From: Hydrocarboniphaga daqingensis
GTDB taxonomy: Bacteria; Pseudomonadota; Gammaproteobacteria; Nevskiales; Nevskiaceae
DNA length: 64,000 bases
Reading direction: 5' to 3'
Assembly: GCF_900129825.1 (NCBI RefSeq)
Contig: NZ_FQWZ01000002.1
Coordinates: 332,680 to 396,679 of the forward strand
Part shown: piece after piece, positions 50,315 to 60,369 of the stretch
Position numbering within the stretch: position 1 is the stretch's first letter
Layout: every line of letters begins with the position of its first letter
Notes under the pieces: model-generated
What the model was told of the DNA's origin: nothing
Databases searched by the model: none
What the model saw: the letters and a program-made list of their open reading frames with translations, nothing else
Translations under genes and position numbers: made by a program

Positions 50315-50340
50315 AAAAAAGCGGCTTCGCCACAAGCCGC
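50315..50340 (-). terminator. rho-independent terminator after tesA
   Basis: On the minus strand GCGGCTT and AAGCCGC form a 7-bp stem around GTGGCG, followed by TTTTTT. It ends the tesA transcript, 55 bp after its stop, and insulates the oxidoreductase operon promoter just downstream. Confidence 0.88.
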
Positions 50341-50395
50341 TTGTTTCCGCTTTACGTCCTGTTCGGCGGTGGGGATGCACGGCCCCGGTGCTACC

Positions 50396-51055
50396 TTACT
50401 TCAACAGCGGCTTTAAGCTGGGCCACACCGCGTCGAGCATCGTCGGCTGCGAGGCCGCCGACGGATGGATGCCGTCGTCCTGAAACGCGCCTGCCACACC
50501 GACCAGCGGCAGCAGAAAGAACGGTACCAACGTCAGCTTGCGGTCCTGCGACACCTCACCGAAAGTGCGAGTGAATCCTTCGGTATAGGCCGCCCCGTAA
50601 TTGGGGGGGATGCGCATTTCCAGCAGCAGCACTTTGGCGCCGGCATTCAGGCTCAGATCGGCCAGCCGGGTCAGGTTGTCGCGCATTGCCTTCAGCGGCA
50701 GCGCGCGCAAGCCATCGTTGCCGCCGAGTTCGATCAGAACGATAGCCGGCTTGTGGCGGTCCAAGGCGCTCGGCAGTCGCGCCAGGCCGCCCGACGTGGT
50801 GTCGCCAGAGATGCTGGCGTTGACCACGCGGTAGTCGTAGCCCTGTGCGTCGAGCCGTTTCTGCAGCAGCGCCACCCAGCCGGCTTGGGCGTCAAGCCCA
50901 TAACCGGCCGACAGGCTGTCACCGAGAACCAGAATCACCGGCTTGGCCGGGGCTGCGAGCGCCGTCGGCGCCACGGCCAGCCAGGTCGCCAGCAGCATCA
51001 GCAGTGCGGTCAGCAAGGGAATACGGATGAGCGAAGGTAGCGGCAGCGTGATCAT
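50396..51055 (-). CDS. tesA: TesA-type SGNH arylesterase / lysophospholipase / thioesterase
   Basis: 219 residues. A signal peptide (1-35, ending TALAA) exports it to the periplasm. The SGNH blocks are complete: Ser47 in GDSLSAG (45-51), GGND (111-114), and Asp194/His197 in DDGIHPS. Such enzymes hydrolyse acyl-CoA, lysophospholipids and aryl esters. ATG 51055 shares two bases with the start of the divergent ybbA; in-frame TTG and ATG codons 13 and 19 codons later are less good alternatives. Divergent tesA / ybbA-ybbP is a widely conserved arrangement. Confidence 0.92.
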   Translation of the reverse strand: MITLPLPSLIRIPLLTALLMLLATWLAVAPTALAAPAKPVILVLGDSLSAGYGLDAQAGWVALLQKRLDAQGYDYRVVNASISGDTTSGGLARLPSALDRHKPAIVLIELGGNDGLRALPLKAMRDNLTRLADLSLNAGAKVLLLEMRIPPNYGAAYTEGFTRTFGEVSQDRKLTLVPFFLLPLVGVAGAFQDDGIHPSAASQPTMLDAVWPSLKPLLK

Positions 51056-51743
51056 GGAAGCGTCGGTCCGGTCAGTGGTCGAGGCCAGAGGCGTCAGCAA
51101 ACACATTAGCAGCGGCAGCGGCAGCAGCGCCGCACGGCTGACGATTCTCGACGGCGTGGACTTGCGCATTGGCGCCGGTGAGCGCGTCGCCATCGTCGGC
51201 AGCAGCGGCTCGGGCAAGACCACGCTGCTGTCGCTGCTCGCTGGCCTCGACCGTCCCAGCAGCGGCGACATCCTGCTCGACGGCCAGTCTCTGTCGGGCT
51301 TGGATGAGGACGCACGCGCGGCGTTGCGCGCCGGCCGCGTCGGCTTCGTGTTCCAGTCGTTCCAGCTGCTCGGCGGCTTCACCGCGCTGGAAAACGTGAT
51401 GCTGCCGGCCGAGCTGGCCGGCTTGCCCGATGCCGCCGACCGGGCCCGCGCTGCGCTGGATCGCGTCGGCTTGGCGGCGCGTCTACACCACTATCCGCAA
51501 CAGCTGTCCGGCGGCGAGCAGCAGCGCGTCGCGATCGCCCGCGCTTACAGCGGCGAGCCGCAGTTGCTGTTTGCCGACGAGCCCACTGGCAACCTCGACA
51601 GCGAAACCGGCGAGCGCATCGTCGAGTTGTTGTTCGAGCTCAACCGCGTCAGCGGTACGACGCTGGTGCTGGTCACGCACGACGCGGCACTGGCAGCGCG
51701 CTGCGACCGCGTGCTGCGGCTGCGCAGCGGGCGGATCGTCTGA
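51054..51743 (+). CDS. ybbA: ABC transporter ATPase (YbbA/LolD-like)
   Basis: 229 residues from ATG 51054. Walker A GSSGSGKTT (49-57), Q-loop VFQSFQLL, signature LSGGEQQR (151-158), Walker B LLFADEP (171-177) and H-loop LVTHD. It closely parallels E. coli YbbA. An ATG at 51027 has a better ribosome site (AAGGGA, 6 nt away) and would extend the protein 9 residues and overlap tesA by 29 bp. It pairs with the FtsX-type permease that starts on its stop codon. Confidence 0.92.
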   Translation: MEASVRSVVEARGVSKHISSGSGSSAARLTILDGVDLRIGAGERVAIVGSSGSGKTTLLSLLAGLDRPSSGDILLDGQSLSGLDEDARAALRAGRVGFVFQSFQLLGGFTALENVMLPAELAGLPDAADRARAALDRVGLAARLHHYPQQLSGGEQQRVAIARAYSGEPQLLFADEPTGNLDSETGERIVELLFELNRVSGTTLVLVTHDAALAARCDRVLRLRSGRIV

Positions 51744-54256
51744 TGGCGCGCCCTGCATCGTCGGCGGGCGTGATGACCGCGCTGCGCTTTGCTTGGCGCC
51801 GGCTGCGGCGCGGCTGGCGCAGCGGCGAGCTGCTGATCCTGGCGCTGGCGCTGGTGGTATCGGTTGCCGCCGCGTCGGCTGTCGGCTTGTTCGGCGATCG
51901 CGTGCGCCGCGCAGTGCAGACGCAGAGCGGCGATGCAATCGGCGCCGATGCGCTGATCAGCAGCCGCGAAGCACTGCCCGCTGCGCTGCTGGAACAACTC
52001 GCAGCGCTGCCGCTGCGGCGCGCGGCCGTCAGCGAGCTGGCCAGCGTCGTGCTGTCGGGCGAGGACACGCTGCTGGTGTCGGTCAAGGCCGCCGAGTCGG
52101 GTTATCCGCTGCGCGGCGCGCTGCGCGTTGCCGACCAGCCCTACGGCACGGCCCGCGAGCGCCGCGATCGACCGCCGTCCGGCGAAGCCTGGGCCGACCT
52201 GCGCGTCTGGCAGGAGCTGCGGCTGCAACCCGGCGCGACGATCCAGCTCGGGCAGTCGAGCTTTCGCGTCAGCGGCGTGATCGAGTACGAACCCGACCGC
52301 GGCTCGGGCTTCACCGACTTGGCGCCGCGCGTGCTGATCGGCGCCGAAGACCTGCCGGCGACCGGCTTGGTCAGCGTCGGCTCGCGCGTGCAGTACACGC
52401 AGCTGCTGGCCGGCGAGCCGGGCGACCTGGCCAAGGCCGAAGCGCTCCCGCTGCCGCAGGGTGCGCGCTACTTGAAGCCCGACACCGCGCGGCCCGAAGT
52501 CGGCCGCGCGCTGAGCCGCGCCGGGCAGTTTCTCGACATCGCGGTGCTGGCGGCGATCCTGCTCGCAGCGGCGGCGGTCGCACTGTCGGCGCGCCAGCAT
52601 GGGCAGGCGCAGCGCGACGAAGTGGCGCTGCTCAAATGTCTGGGCGCCAGCAGCCGCCTGATCGGCATCACGCTGCTGTTGCAACTGCTGCTGCTCGGCT
52701 TGATCGCCGGCATCGTCGGCGCGGCGATCGGCTACGCCGGCCAAGCGGTGCTGGCGGTGCTGATCGGCCAGCTGGTCGATACGCCGCTGCCGCCGCCGTC
52801 GATCCAGCCGCTGCTGACCGCTGGCGCGTTGGAGCTGATGCTGCTGCTCGGCTTTGCGCTGCCGCCGGTGCTGCAGGCGCGCAAAGTCGCGCCAATCCGC
52901 GTGTTCCAGCGCGACGACGGCAACACCGGCGGTGCGCTGATCGCCGGGGTCGCCGTCGCAGCGACCGTGGGCTTGCTGTGGTGGCAGGCGGGCGATGCGC
53001 GCCTGGCGCTGTGGGTGCTCGGCGGCACACTGGCCACCTGCGCAGTGCTGGCGCTGTTTGCGCTGCTGCTGGTGGCCGTGCTGACGCCGCTGCGCCGCGC
53101 CGGGCATACCGCGCTGCGCTTCGGCCTGGGCAATGTCGCGCGGCGGCGCGGCGCCAGCGTTGCGCAAGTGGTGGCGCTGGGTGTGGCACTGCTCGCGCTG
53201 CTGTTGCTGGCCGTGGTGCAGAACGACTTGCTCGACGCCTGGAAGCAGCGCATCCCGAAAGATGCGCCGAATCAGTTCCTGATCAACATCCAGCCGGCGC
53301 AAGTGGCGCCGCTGCAGGCGTTCTTCGCCCGCAACGGCATCGCGGCGCCGCCGACCTGGCCGATGGCGCGCGGCCGGCTGATCGCCGTCGACGGCAAGGC
53401 GGTTACGGCCGAATCATTCGACGACCCGGAGACGCGGCGCTGGATCAACCGCGAATTCAACATGTCGTGGATCGATCGCTTCGGTGACGACAACGAGCTG
53501 ATCGAAGGCCGCTACTGGGCGCCGGAGTCCAAGGGCGTGCCCGAGTTGTCGGTCGACGACTACGTGGTCGAGCGGCTCAAGGTCGGCATCGGCAGCAAGC
53601 TGACGCTGGCGATCGCCGACCGCGAGGTGGAGATGACGATCACCAGCATCCGCAAGGTGAAGTGGGAAAGCTTCAAGCCCAACTTCTTTCTGGTGACGCA
53701 GCCCGGCGTGCTCGACGACGCCAGCGGCACCGTGCAGTACTTGACCGCGTTCCATTTGCCGCGCGAGCGGCGCGCCGTGCTGCGTGAGCTGATCGGCGAG
53801 TTCCCGAACGTCACGGCGATCGACATCGAAGCGACGATGAACCAGGTGCGCGGCATCGTCGACCGCATCGTCGGCGCGGTGCAGTTCCTGTTCGCGTTCG
53901 CGCTGGCCGCTGGCGCTTGCGTGCTGCTGGCCGCGATCGAGAGCACGCGTGCCGAGCGCGTTCGCGAAACCGCGCTGCTGCGCACGCTCGGCGCGCGCCG
54001 TCGCACGATCGCGCTGGGGCTGGTCACCGAATACGCGGTGCTCGGCCTGTTGGCGGGGCTGGTGGCGGCGGCCGCTGCGCAGATCACCGCGCTGGTGCTG
54101 GCGCGGCAGGTGTTCGACCTGCCGTATCAAGCGAGCCCGCTGCTGTGGCTGCTCGGTGGCGGCGGCGGTGCGCTGCTGGTGGTCGCGCTGGGCTGGTGGT
54201 CGCTGCGCCGCGTGCTCGACACGCCGCCGCGCGTGGTGCTGGCCGGTGGCCGCTGA
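51743..54256 (+). CDS. ybbP: ABC transporter permease, FtsX/MacB-type, YbbP-like
   Basis: 837 residues with the YbbP layout: an N-terminal helix, periplasmic domain, three central helices, an additional helix group with a tandem FtsX-domain repeat, a second large periplasmic domain and a C-terminal helix trio (IESTRAERVRETALLRTLGA, in parts RETALLRTLGA). Two FtsX cores (about 260-400 and 700-830) are visible. This transporter class works by mechanotransmission rather than by substrate channelling. Its start overlaps the ATPase stop by one base, so the two subunits are coupled. With secreted TesA next door, lipid or lipoprotein handling is likely but unproven. Confidence 0.9.
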   Translation: MARPASSAGVMTALRFAWRRLRRGWRSGELLILALALVVSVAAASAVGLFGDRVRRAVQTQSGDAIGADALISSREALPAALLEQLAALPLRRAAVSELASVVLSGEDTLLVSVKAAESGYPLRGALRVADQPYGTARERRDRPPSGEAWADLRVWQELRLQPGATIQLGQSSFRVSGVIEYEPDRGSGFTDLAPRVLIGAEDLPATGLVSVGSRVQYTQLLAGEPGDLAKAEALPLPQGARYLKPDTARPEVGRALSRAGQFLDIAVLAAILLAAAAVALSARQHGQAQRDEVALLKCLGASSRLIGITLLLQLLLLGLIAGIVGAAIGYAGQAVLAVLIGQLVDTPLPPPSIQPLLTAGALELMLLLGFALPPVLQARKVAPIRVFQRDDGNTGGALIAGVAVAATVGLLWWQAGDARLALWVLGGTLATCAVLALFALLLVAVLTPLRRAGHTALRFGLGNVARRRGASVAQVVALGVALLALLLLAVVQNDLLDAWKQRIPKDAPNQFLINIQPAQVAPLQAFFARNGIAAPPTWPMARGRLIAVDGKAVTAESFDDPETRRWINREFNMSWIDRFGDDNELIEGRYWAPESKGVPELSVDDYVVERLKVGIGSKLTLAIADREVEMTITSIRKVKWESFKPNFFLVTQPGVLDDASGTVQYLTAFHLPRERRAVLRELIGEFPNVTAIDIEATMNQVRGIVDRIVGAVQFLFAFALAAGACVLLAAIESTRAERVRETALLRTLGARRRTIALGLVTEYAVLGLLAGLVAAAAAQITALVLARQVFDLPYQASPLLWLLGGGGGALLVVALGWWSLRRVLDTPPRVVLAGGR

Positions 54257-54271
54257 TCGCGGCCCTGGCCG

Positions 54272-54586
54272 TCACAGCACCGTGTAGACCATCAGGAATC
54301 CGGCCAGCACCAGGCCGGTCAGCGAGGCCAGGAACAGCAGGTCGATGATCCGGATCAGCACGTGGGCGTAGCGCCGCAGCCGCGTGCGCAGCGCCCAGAC
54401 GTTCAGATACGTGCAGACCAGAAAGCCGAGCGCGCAGACCGCCAGCAGGTCGTCGACCAGCGTGGCCGCGCGCGATTCGGTTTGCACGGTGTGGAACAGC
54501 GTCACGCCGCCGATGCAGATGCCGGACAAGGTGCCGGAGATCGACAGCAGGTGCAGCAGTTCGTCGCGATCGGGATTCGGTGGCAT
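54272..54586 (-). CDS. small membrane protein, hypothetical
   Basis: 104 residues with three hydrophobic segments (about 12-30, 44-66, 80-103) separated by short polar loops; RTRLRRY after the second helix is a clear positive-inside signal. I do not recognise a family. It converges with ybbP across 15 bp and is divergent from mdh. Base composition and codon use look native. Confidence 0.6.
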   Translation of the reverse strand: MPPNPDRDELLHLLSISGTLSGICIGGVTLFHTVQTESRAATLVDDLLAVCALGFLVCTYLNVWALRTRLRRYAHVLIRIIDLLFLASLTGLVLAGFLMVYTVL

Positions 54587-54748
54587 CAGGGCATCGATGG
54601 GTGAAGCGCGGTTGGGCGCGGCGCATTGTCGACCGGCCTGACCGCTTTTTGTTCAGATCGACTAAAATCGCGGCCCCCGGGCCGTCGCGTCGATCAGCGG
54701 CAGCCGGTATCGCCCGCTCATCGAACCACCGAAGGAAGGTCCCGTCTC

Positions 54749-55726
<978 letters not shown>

Positions 55727-55776
55727 TCGCAGGCGGCTGAAGCTGCGGCTTCGGCCGACAAGCCCAGCGTCAACCA

Positions 55777-55808
55777 GACCGGCAGGGGTTTCCCTGCCGG
55801 TCTTTCTT
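55777..55808 (+). terminator. rho-independent terminator after mdh
   Basis: AGACCGGCAGGG and CCCTGCCGGTCT form a perfect 12-bp stem with a GTT loop, followed by TTCTTT. Strong intrinsic terminator 50 bp after the mdh stop. Confidence 0.9.
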
Positions 55809-55844
55809 TGGCCTTCAGTGCCGCGCGGCCCGCAACGGGCGCGG

Positions 55845-56711
55845 TCAGCGGCGGCTGTCCGTGGCCTGCGGCGGCTGCAAGCTGCGTTGACGTTGCAGCT
55901 GCATCAGCGCCGGCCAGAACGCACTCGACGGCGTGCCGTAGTTGCGGTGCTCGCCGTTGCGCGACCGGGCGTAGCGCGGGTCGGGGCCGTCGCTGTGCAG
56001 GCCGATCAGCGACCAGCCGCCGTCGCCGTCACGGATCAGGATCGGCGAGCCCGATGCGCCGGCGGTGGAATCGCAGTCGTGCTCGATCAAGCTCACCGGC
56101 GCGGCAACGAAGCCCAGCGTGCAGGCGACATCGGCGACCGGGTTGCCGTCGCGGTAATAGCGATCGGCCGAATAGCCGGGCATCGCCAGCGCCGTGCCGC
56201 CGATCGTGGCGTAGTCGGGCACCGCGACGCGCAGCGGCGGATGGCGCTGCACGGCCAGCGGCTCGGCCAACTGCAGCAGCGCCCAGTCGTTGTGCCGCTG
56301 CTGCCGGTAGTCGGCGCTGGCAGCGCCGTGCGCGACCACGCGGTCGATACGCCGGCTGTGCGCGAACTTGTCGGCCGGCGCGATCTGGTGATCGTCGGCC
56401 GGCACGAAGCGTAAGTCGCGCAAGCTCAGCGCGCCGGGCTCGCGGCAGTCACTGCGTGTGCGGGGCCAGGCGCAATCGGCGTCGGTAGCGGCGCGCAGCG
56501 CACAGTGCGCCGGTGTCAGCAGCAGGTCGTCGGCGACGATGCTGGCGGTGCATAGCGCGCCGCTGTCGAGGTCGAGCAGCGACCCGATCGACGCCAGCGG
56601 CAGGGCCTCGCGATCGGCGGTCTGGCGGCCGTCGTCGCCGATCACGCTGGCCTGCGCCATCAATGCCAGTAGCGCCGCGCTCAGCGCCGCGACGGTGGCC
56701 AGTGGCATCAT
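55845..56711 (-). CDS. exported trypsin-fold serine protease-like protein
   Basis: 288 residues from ATG 56711 (AAGG 5 nt upstream); the longer frame to 56771 would overlap the neighbour. A signal peptide covers residues 1-22. The chymotrypsin-type triad is intact: His69 in LTPAHC, Asp142 in HNDWALLQL, Ser220 in GASGSP. Six to eight cysteines suggest disulfides, so the enzyme should fold in the periplasm or outside the cell. Substrate unknown. It is divergent from the ycgL-like gene across 49 bp. Confidence 0.85.
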   Translation of the reverse strand: MMPLATVAALSAALLALMAQASVIGDDGRQTADREALPLASIGSLLDLDSGALCTASIVADDLLLTPAHCALRAATDADCAWPRTRSDCREPGALSLRDLRFVPADDHQIAPADKFAHSRRIDRVVAHGAASADYRQQRHNDWALLQLAEPLAVQRHPPLRVAVPDYATIGGTALAMPGYSADRYYRDGNPVADVACTLGFVAAPVSLIEHDCDSTAGASGSPILIRDGDGGWSLIGLHSDGPDPRYARSRNGEHRNYGTPSSAFWPALMQLQRQRSLQPPQATDSRR

Positions 56712-56760
56712 GCGAGCCTTGCTGCCGCTGTGCTGCCGTCTCGCCGAGTTCCCGCGCCCC

Positions 56761-57051
56761 ATGTCCGTCACCTCCGTTGCCCCTGTTGCCTGTGTCGTCT
56801 ACCGCTGCAGCCAGCAGCCGGAAATGTATCTGTATCTGCGACCCGACTTGCCGACGACGGACCTGCCGCCGCCGCTGCTGGCCAAGGTCGGCCGCCTGAC
56901 GCCAGTGATGAATCTGGAACTGAGCCCCGATCGCCGGCTGGCGCGGGTCGATGTGCTGCGCGTGATCGAGGCGATCGGCAGCAGCGGCTACTTCCTGCAG
57001 CTGCCGCCCAACGGCGCCGTCAACGCGCGGCTGAACTTCGGCGGCGGCTAG
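56761..57051 (+). CDS. YcgL domain protein
   Basis: 96 residues. The YcgL pattern is visible from the start (ACVVYRCSQQPEMYLYL) to the end (VIEAIGSSGYFLQLPP). These small cytoplasmic alpha/beta proteins are widespread in gammaproteobacteria and have no assigned function. It precedes the CorA-like gene by 40 bp on the same strand. Confidence 0.9.
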   Translation: MSVTSVAPVACVVYRCSQQPEMYLYLRPDLPTTDLPPPLLAKVGRLTPVMNLELSPDRRLARVDVLRVIEAIGSSGYFLQLPPNGAVNARLNFGGG

Positions 57052-57091
57052 AGCGCCGGGCTTCGCAAGCCCCGACTTATACTCCGCGCCC

Positions 57092-58054
57092 ATGGAAATC
57101 CTGCATTTGATGCCCGGCCAGCCGCCCGTTCCGCTGGAGCGGATCGACACGCTGCCCGACGAGGGCTTGCTGTGGATCGACTTCATCCGCAGCGAATGCC
57201 ACGACTGGCCGGCGATCATCGAGCCGCTGCTCGGCGTGCAGATCGATGTCGAGCATGTCGCCGACAGCCTCAACGCGCGCCATCCTCCGTTCTTCGACGG
57301 CACCGGCGATTACGACATGCTGGTGTTCGAAGGCCTGGGCCCGCGCGATGAAATCACGCCGCTGGAAACCCGCGTCGGCACGCTGTTTCTGTTCGACCGC
57401 GTGCTGGTATCGATCCGCGAGAGCGACGCGCCGAGCTATGCCACGGTCAAGCAGCGGCTGCACACCGGACGGCTGCGCTGCAGCCCGTCGTCGGTGCAGA
57501 TCGCGCAATTCATCCTCGACTGCATGGTCGACCGCTGGCTGCGCTTCCGCGAAGTGCTCGACGAGCGGCTGACGCAGATGCAGGACGAGTTGCTCGACCC
57601 AGCCAACCAGAACAATGACTGGCGCCGCTTGCTCGAAGGGCGGCGCATCGTGCGCCGGCTTGAGTCGCTCAGCGAATCGCAGCACGAGGCGCTCGATGCC
57701 TGGCGGCGCGGCACGCGCTTCGAATGGTCGCAGGCCGAGGAAGTGCGGCTGCGCGACATCAGCGAGCACATCGGGCGCATTCATCAGCACGCCAGCAATC
57801 TCGAACGCGACGTCGAAGCAGCCGTCGAGTTGTACTTCGCCACGGTCAGCCACCGTACCAACCGAATCATGCGCACGCTGACGGTGATATCGGCGGTGTT
57901 CTTCCCGCTGAACTTCGTCACCAGCTTGTACGGCATGAACTTCGACCACATGCCCGAACTGCACTGGCACTACGGCTATTACGCGGTGCTGGCCACGTTG
58001 ACGCTGATCGCTGGCGGCCTGCTGCTGCTGTTCAAGCGGCGCGGCTACTTCTAG
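57092..58054 (+). CDS. CorA/ZntB-family divalent cation transporter
   Basis: 320 residues: an N-terminal soluble domain, a long helical stalk (about 130-250) and two C-terminal membrane helices. The invariant GMN is at 281-283 in YGMNFDH, followed by the second helix and a basic FKRRGYF tail. CorA proteins are pentameric channels for magnesium or cobalt, and ZntB for zinc; the loop after GMN (FDHMPELHWHYGYY) does not settle which. Probably cotranscribed with ycgL upstream and the chorismatase downstream (20-bp gap). Confidence 0.9.
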   Translation: MEILHLMPGQPPVPLERIDTLPDEGLLWIDFIRSECHDWPAIIEPLLGVQIDVEHVADSLNARHPPFFDGTGDYDMLVFEGLGPRDEITPLETRVGTLFLFDRVLVSIRESDAPSYATVKQRLHTGRLRCSPSSVQIAQFILDCMVDRWLRFREVLDERLTQMQDELLDPANQNNDWRRLLEGRRIVRRLESLSESQHEALDAWRRGTRFEWSQAEEVRLRDISEHIGRIHQHASNLERDVEAAVELYFATVSHRTNRIMRTLTVISAVFFPLNFVTSLYGMNFDHMPELHWHYGYYAVLATLTLIAGGLLLLFKRRGYF

Positions 58055-58074
58055 CGCGTGCTGGCCGTTCTCTC

Positions 58075-59028
58075 ATGACCGTGTTGTCGTTGCCGCGGAT
58101 GTTGCGCGCCGGTCAGGCGATGCCCGATCACGTCCTCGCTTGCCTGTCGTTCGGCAACGCGGCCGCGCCACAGCTGGCCGCCGGCTATGCGCTGCCGCTG
58201 CCGCCCTGGGCGAGCGATGCTGCGTCCACGATCGAAGTCTGGCCGGCATCGGGGCCGGTGCATCGCTACGAATCGCATGGCTATGCCTGCGCTGACGATG
58301 GCCAGCATTTGTTCTTTTGGCGCATCGACGCCAGCAGCGCCGATATCGAACGCGCTGCGCACGATGCCTACCGCGACTTGCGCGCGTTGTGCGCCGACAG
58401 CGGTTATCCGCAGCTGCTGCGCATCTGGAACTACTTCGACGGCGTCACCGACGGCGACGGCGATGACGAGCGCTACCGCCGCTTCTGCGTCGGCCGGCAT
58501 CGTGCGCTGGCCGAGCCGGGTTTCGAGCGGCGCTTGCCGGCCGCAACGCTGATCGGCACGCGCAAGCCAGGCTTGCAGCTGTATGGCGTGGCGTCGCGCA
58601 ACGCGGGTATTCAAGTCGAAAACCCGCGCCAGACCAGCGCGTTCCGCTATCCCCGCGAGTACGGGCCGAGCAGCCCGAGCTTTTCGCGCGCGACGCGCTA
58701 CGGCGACGCGCTGCTGCTGTCGGGCACCGCGGCGATCGTCGGCCACCAGACCCAGCATCCGCATCAGCTGATGCCACAGGTCGATGCGATGCTCGACAAC
58801 GTGCGCACGCTGCTGTCGCATGCCGAAGGCGGGCCGTGGCACGCGCAGTCCTTGAAGCTGTACCTGCGCGATCCGGCCGAAGCGCCACAAGTCGTTGCCG
58901 CCGTGCGCGACGTGCTCGGCAATGCGGCGCCGCTGCTGGTGCTGCAGGGCGAGGTTTGCCGCCGCGATCTGTGCGTGGAGATCGAAGGCGTGTTCGAGCG
59001 CGCCGTTACGCTGCCGGTATCGGCTTAG
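58075..59028 (+). CDS. chorismatase, XanB2/FkbO-Hyg5-like
   Basis: 317 residues from ATG 58075. Phrases RIWNYFDGVTDGDGDDERYR (parts RIWNYF, ERYRRFCVGRHRAL) and QVENPRQTSAFRYP with YGPSSPSFSRA are the hallmarks of the XanB2 family. In Xanthomonas XanB2 splits chorismate into 3- and 4-hydroxybenzoate, feeding xanthomonadin pigment and ubiquinone. No pigment cluster is in the window. Here it would draw on the shikimate pathway begun by AroG. It converges with the MFS gene with overlapping stop codons. Older annotations name this family pteridine-dependent deoxygenase. Confidence 0.85.
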   Translation: MTVLSLPRMLRAGQAMPDHVLACLSFGNAAAPQLAAGYALPLPPWASDAASTIEVWPASGPVHRYESHGYACADDGQHLFFWRIDASSADIERAAHDAYRDLRALCADSGYPQLLRIWNYFDGVTDGDGDDERYRRFCVGRHRALAEPGFERRLPAATLIGTRKPGLQLYGVASRNAGIQVENPRQTSAFRYPREYGPSSPSFSRATRYGDALLLSGTAAIVGHQTQHPHQLMPQVDAMLDNVRTLLSHAEGGPWHAQSLKLYLRDPAEAPQVVAAVRDVLGNAAPLLVLQGEVCRRDLCVEIEGVFERAVTLPVSA

Positions 59029-60353
59029 CGACTCGCGACCGGCTGCGTGCGGATGCGCAGGGTCGCAATCGCCGCTGCGATCAGCAGCGCGCCGGCCAGA
59101 TGCACCACATTGCGCGGATCGCTGGCCAGCAACCGGTGGTAGTACTGCGGCAGCGTCGCGATCTGGATCAGCATCGGAATCACGATGAACATGTTGAAGA
59201 TGCCCATGTAGACGCCGGTGCGATGCGCCGGCACGCAACCGGCCAGCATCACGTACGGATTGCCCATGATGCTGGCCCACGCCAGGCCCATGCCGACCAT
59301 CGGCAACAGCAGCAGCCACGGGTCGGTGATCAGCGGCAGCGCCAGCAGGCCGACGCCGGCGGCGATCAGACAGGTGGCGTGCACGGCTTTGGGCCCGTGG
59401 CGATGCGTGAAACGCACCAGCACAAACGCGCTGATGAACGCGATGAAGTTGTAGAACGCGCCGATGCGCCCGAACACCAGGCCGGCATCGCGAAACGCCT
59501 GCGAGCTGGCTTCGGTGGTGCCGTACAGCGACTGGCTCAGCGACACGACGATGTACTGCCAGAAGCAGAACAGCGCGTACCACTGGAACAGCATCATCGG
59601 CGCCATCTGCCGCATCGTCGGCGGCATCTCGCGGATCGCCGCGGCGATCTCGCGCAGCGTTGCGATCGCACCGACCGGTCGCGCGCGCATTTCGCTGATC
59701 TCGCTATCGGTCAGCGGAATCTCCGGCGTGCTGATCACGGTCCACAGGATCGATCCGATCGAGATGAACGCCCCGATGATGAACGCTGCGTACGTGATAT
59801 GCGGAATGTTCGTCGCGCTGACCGCATCCTTGTTCATGCCGGCGATCACCAGCAGGCTCGGCGTCAGGTAGGCCAACGTCTGCCCCAGGCCGGTGAATGC
59901 GCTCTGCGTCAGAAAGCCTTGCGAATGCTGCGAGGCCGGCAGCTTGTCGCTGACAAACGCGCGATACGGCTCCATCGTGATGTTGTTGCCGGCGTCGAGC
60001 ATCCACAGCAGGCTGGCCGCGATCCACAGCACCGGGCTGAACGGCATCGCCAGCAGGCACAAGCTGCAGATGATCGCGCCGATCATGAAGTACGGCACTC
60101 GACGGCCGTAGCGGCTGACCGTGCGATCGCTGATCGCACCGACCAGCGGCTGGATCAGCAGGCCGGTCATCGGCCCGGCCAGCCACAAGTACGGCAACGA
60201 GCCTTCGTCCGCGCCCAGGTATTTGTAGATCGGGCTCATGCTGCTTTGCTGCAAGCCGAAGCTGTACTGGATGCCGAGAAAGCCCAGATTCATGCTCAGG
60301 ATCTGCCGCAGCGACAGCCGCTGCTTCGGGGGTGCGACCGGGTCGGCAATCAT
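59025..60353 (-). CDS. MFS sugar transporter (SuxC-like, GPH/SUT type)
   Basis: 442 residues from ATG 60353, with GAGAA upstream. About twelve helices are visible. The segment LGFLGIQYSFGLQQSSMSPIYKYLG (part QYSFGLQQSSMSPIY), the GPMTGLLIQPLVGAISDRT motif and RRVPYFMIGA are characteristic of inner-membrane sucrose/maltose symporters of the Xanthomonas SuxC group. It is the last gene of the sucrose operon, 16 bp after the fructokinase gene, and should take up the disaccharide delivered to the periplasm by the TonB-dependent receptor. Confidence 0.88.
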   Translation of the reverse strand: MIADPVAPPKQRLSLRQILSMNLGFLGIQYSFGLQQSSMSPIYKYLGADEGSLPYLWLAGPMTGLLIQPLVGAISDRTVSRYGRRVPYFMIGAIICSLCLLAMPFSPVLWIAASLLWMLDAGNNITMEPYRAFVSDKLPASQHSQGFLTQSAFTGLGQTLAYLTPSLLVIAGMNKDAVSATNIPHITYAAFIIGAFISIGSILWTVISTPEIPLTDSEISEMRARPVGAIATLREIAAAIREMPPTMRQMAPMMLFQWYALFCFWQYIVVSLSQSLYGTTEASSQAFRDAGLVFGRIGAFYNFIAFISAFVLVRFTHRHGPKAVHATCLIAAGVGLLALPLITDPWLLLLPMVGMGLAWASIMGNPYVMLAGCVPAHRTGVYMGIFNMFIVIPMLIQIATLPQYYHRLLASDPRNVVHLAGALLIAAAIATLRIRTQPVASR

Positions 60354-60369
60354 CGACAGTTTCTCGGCG

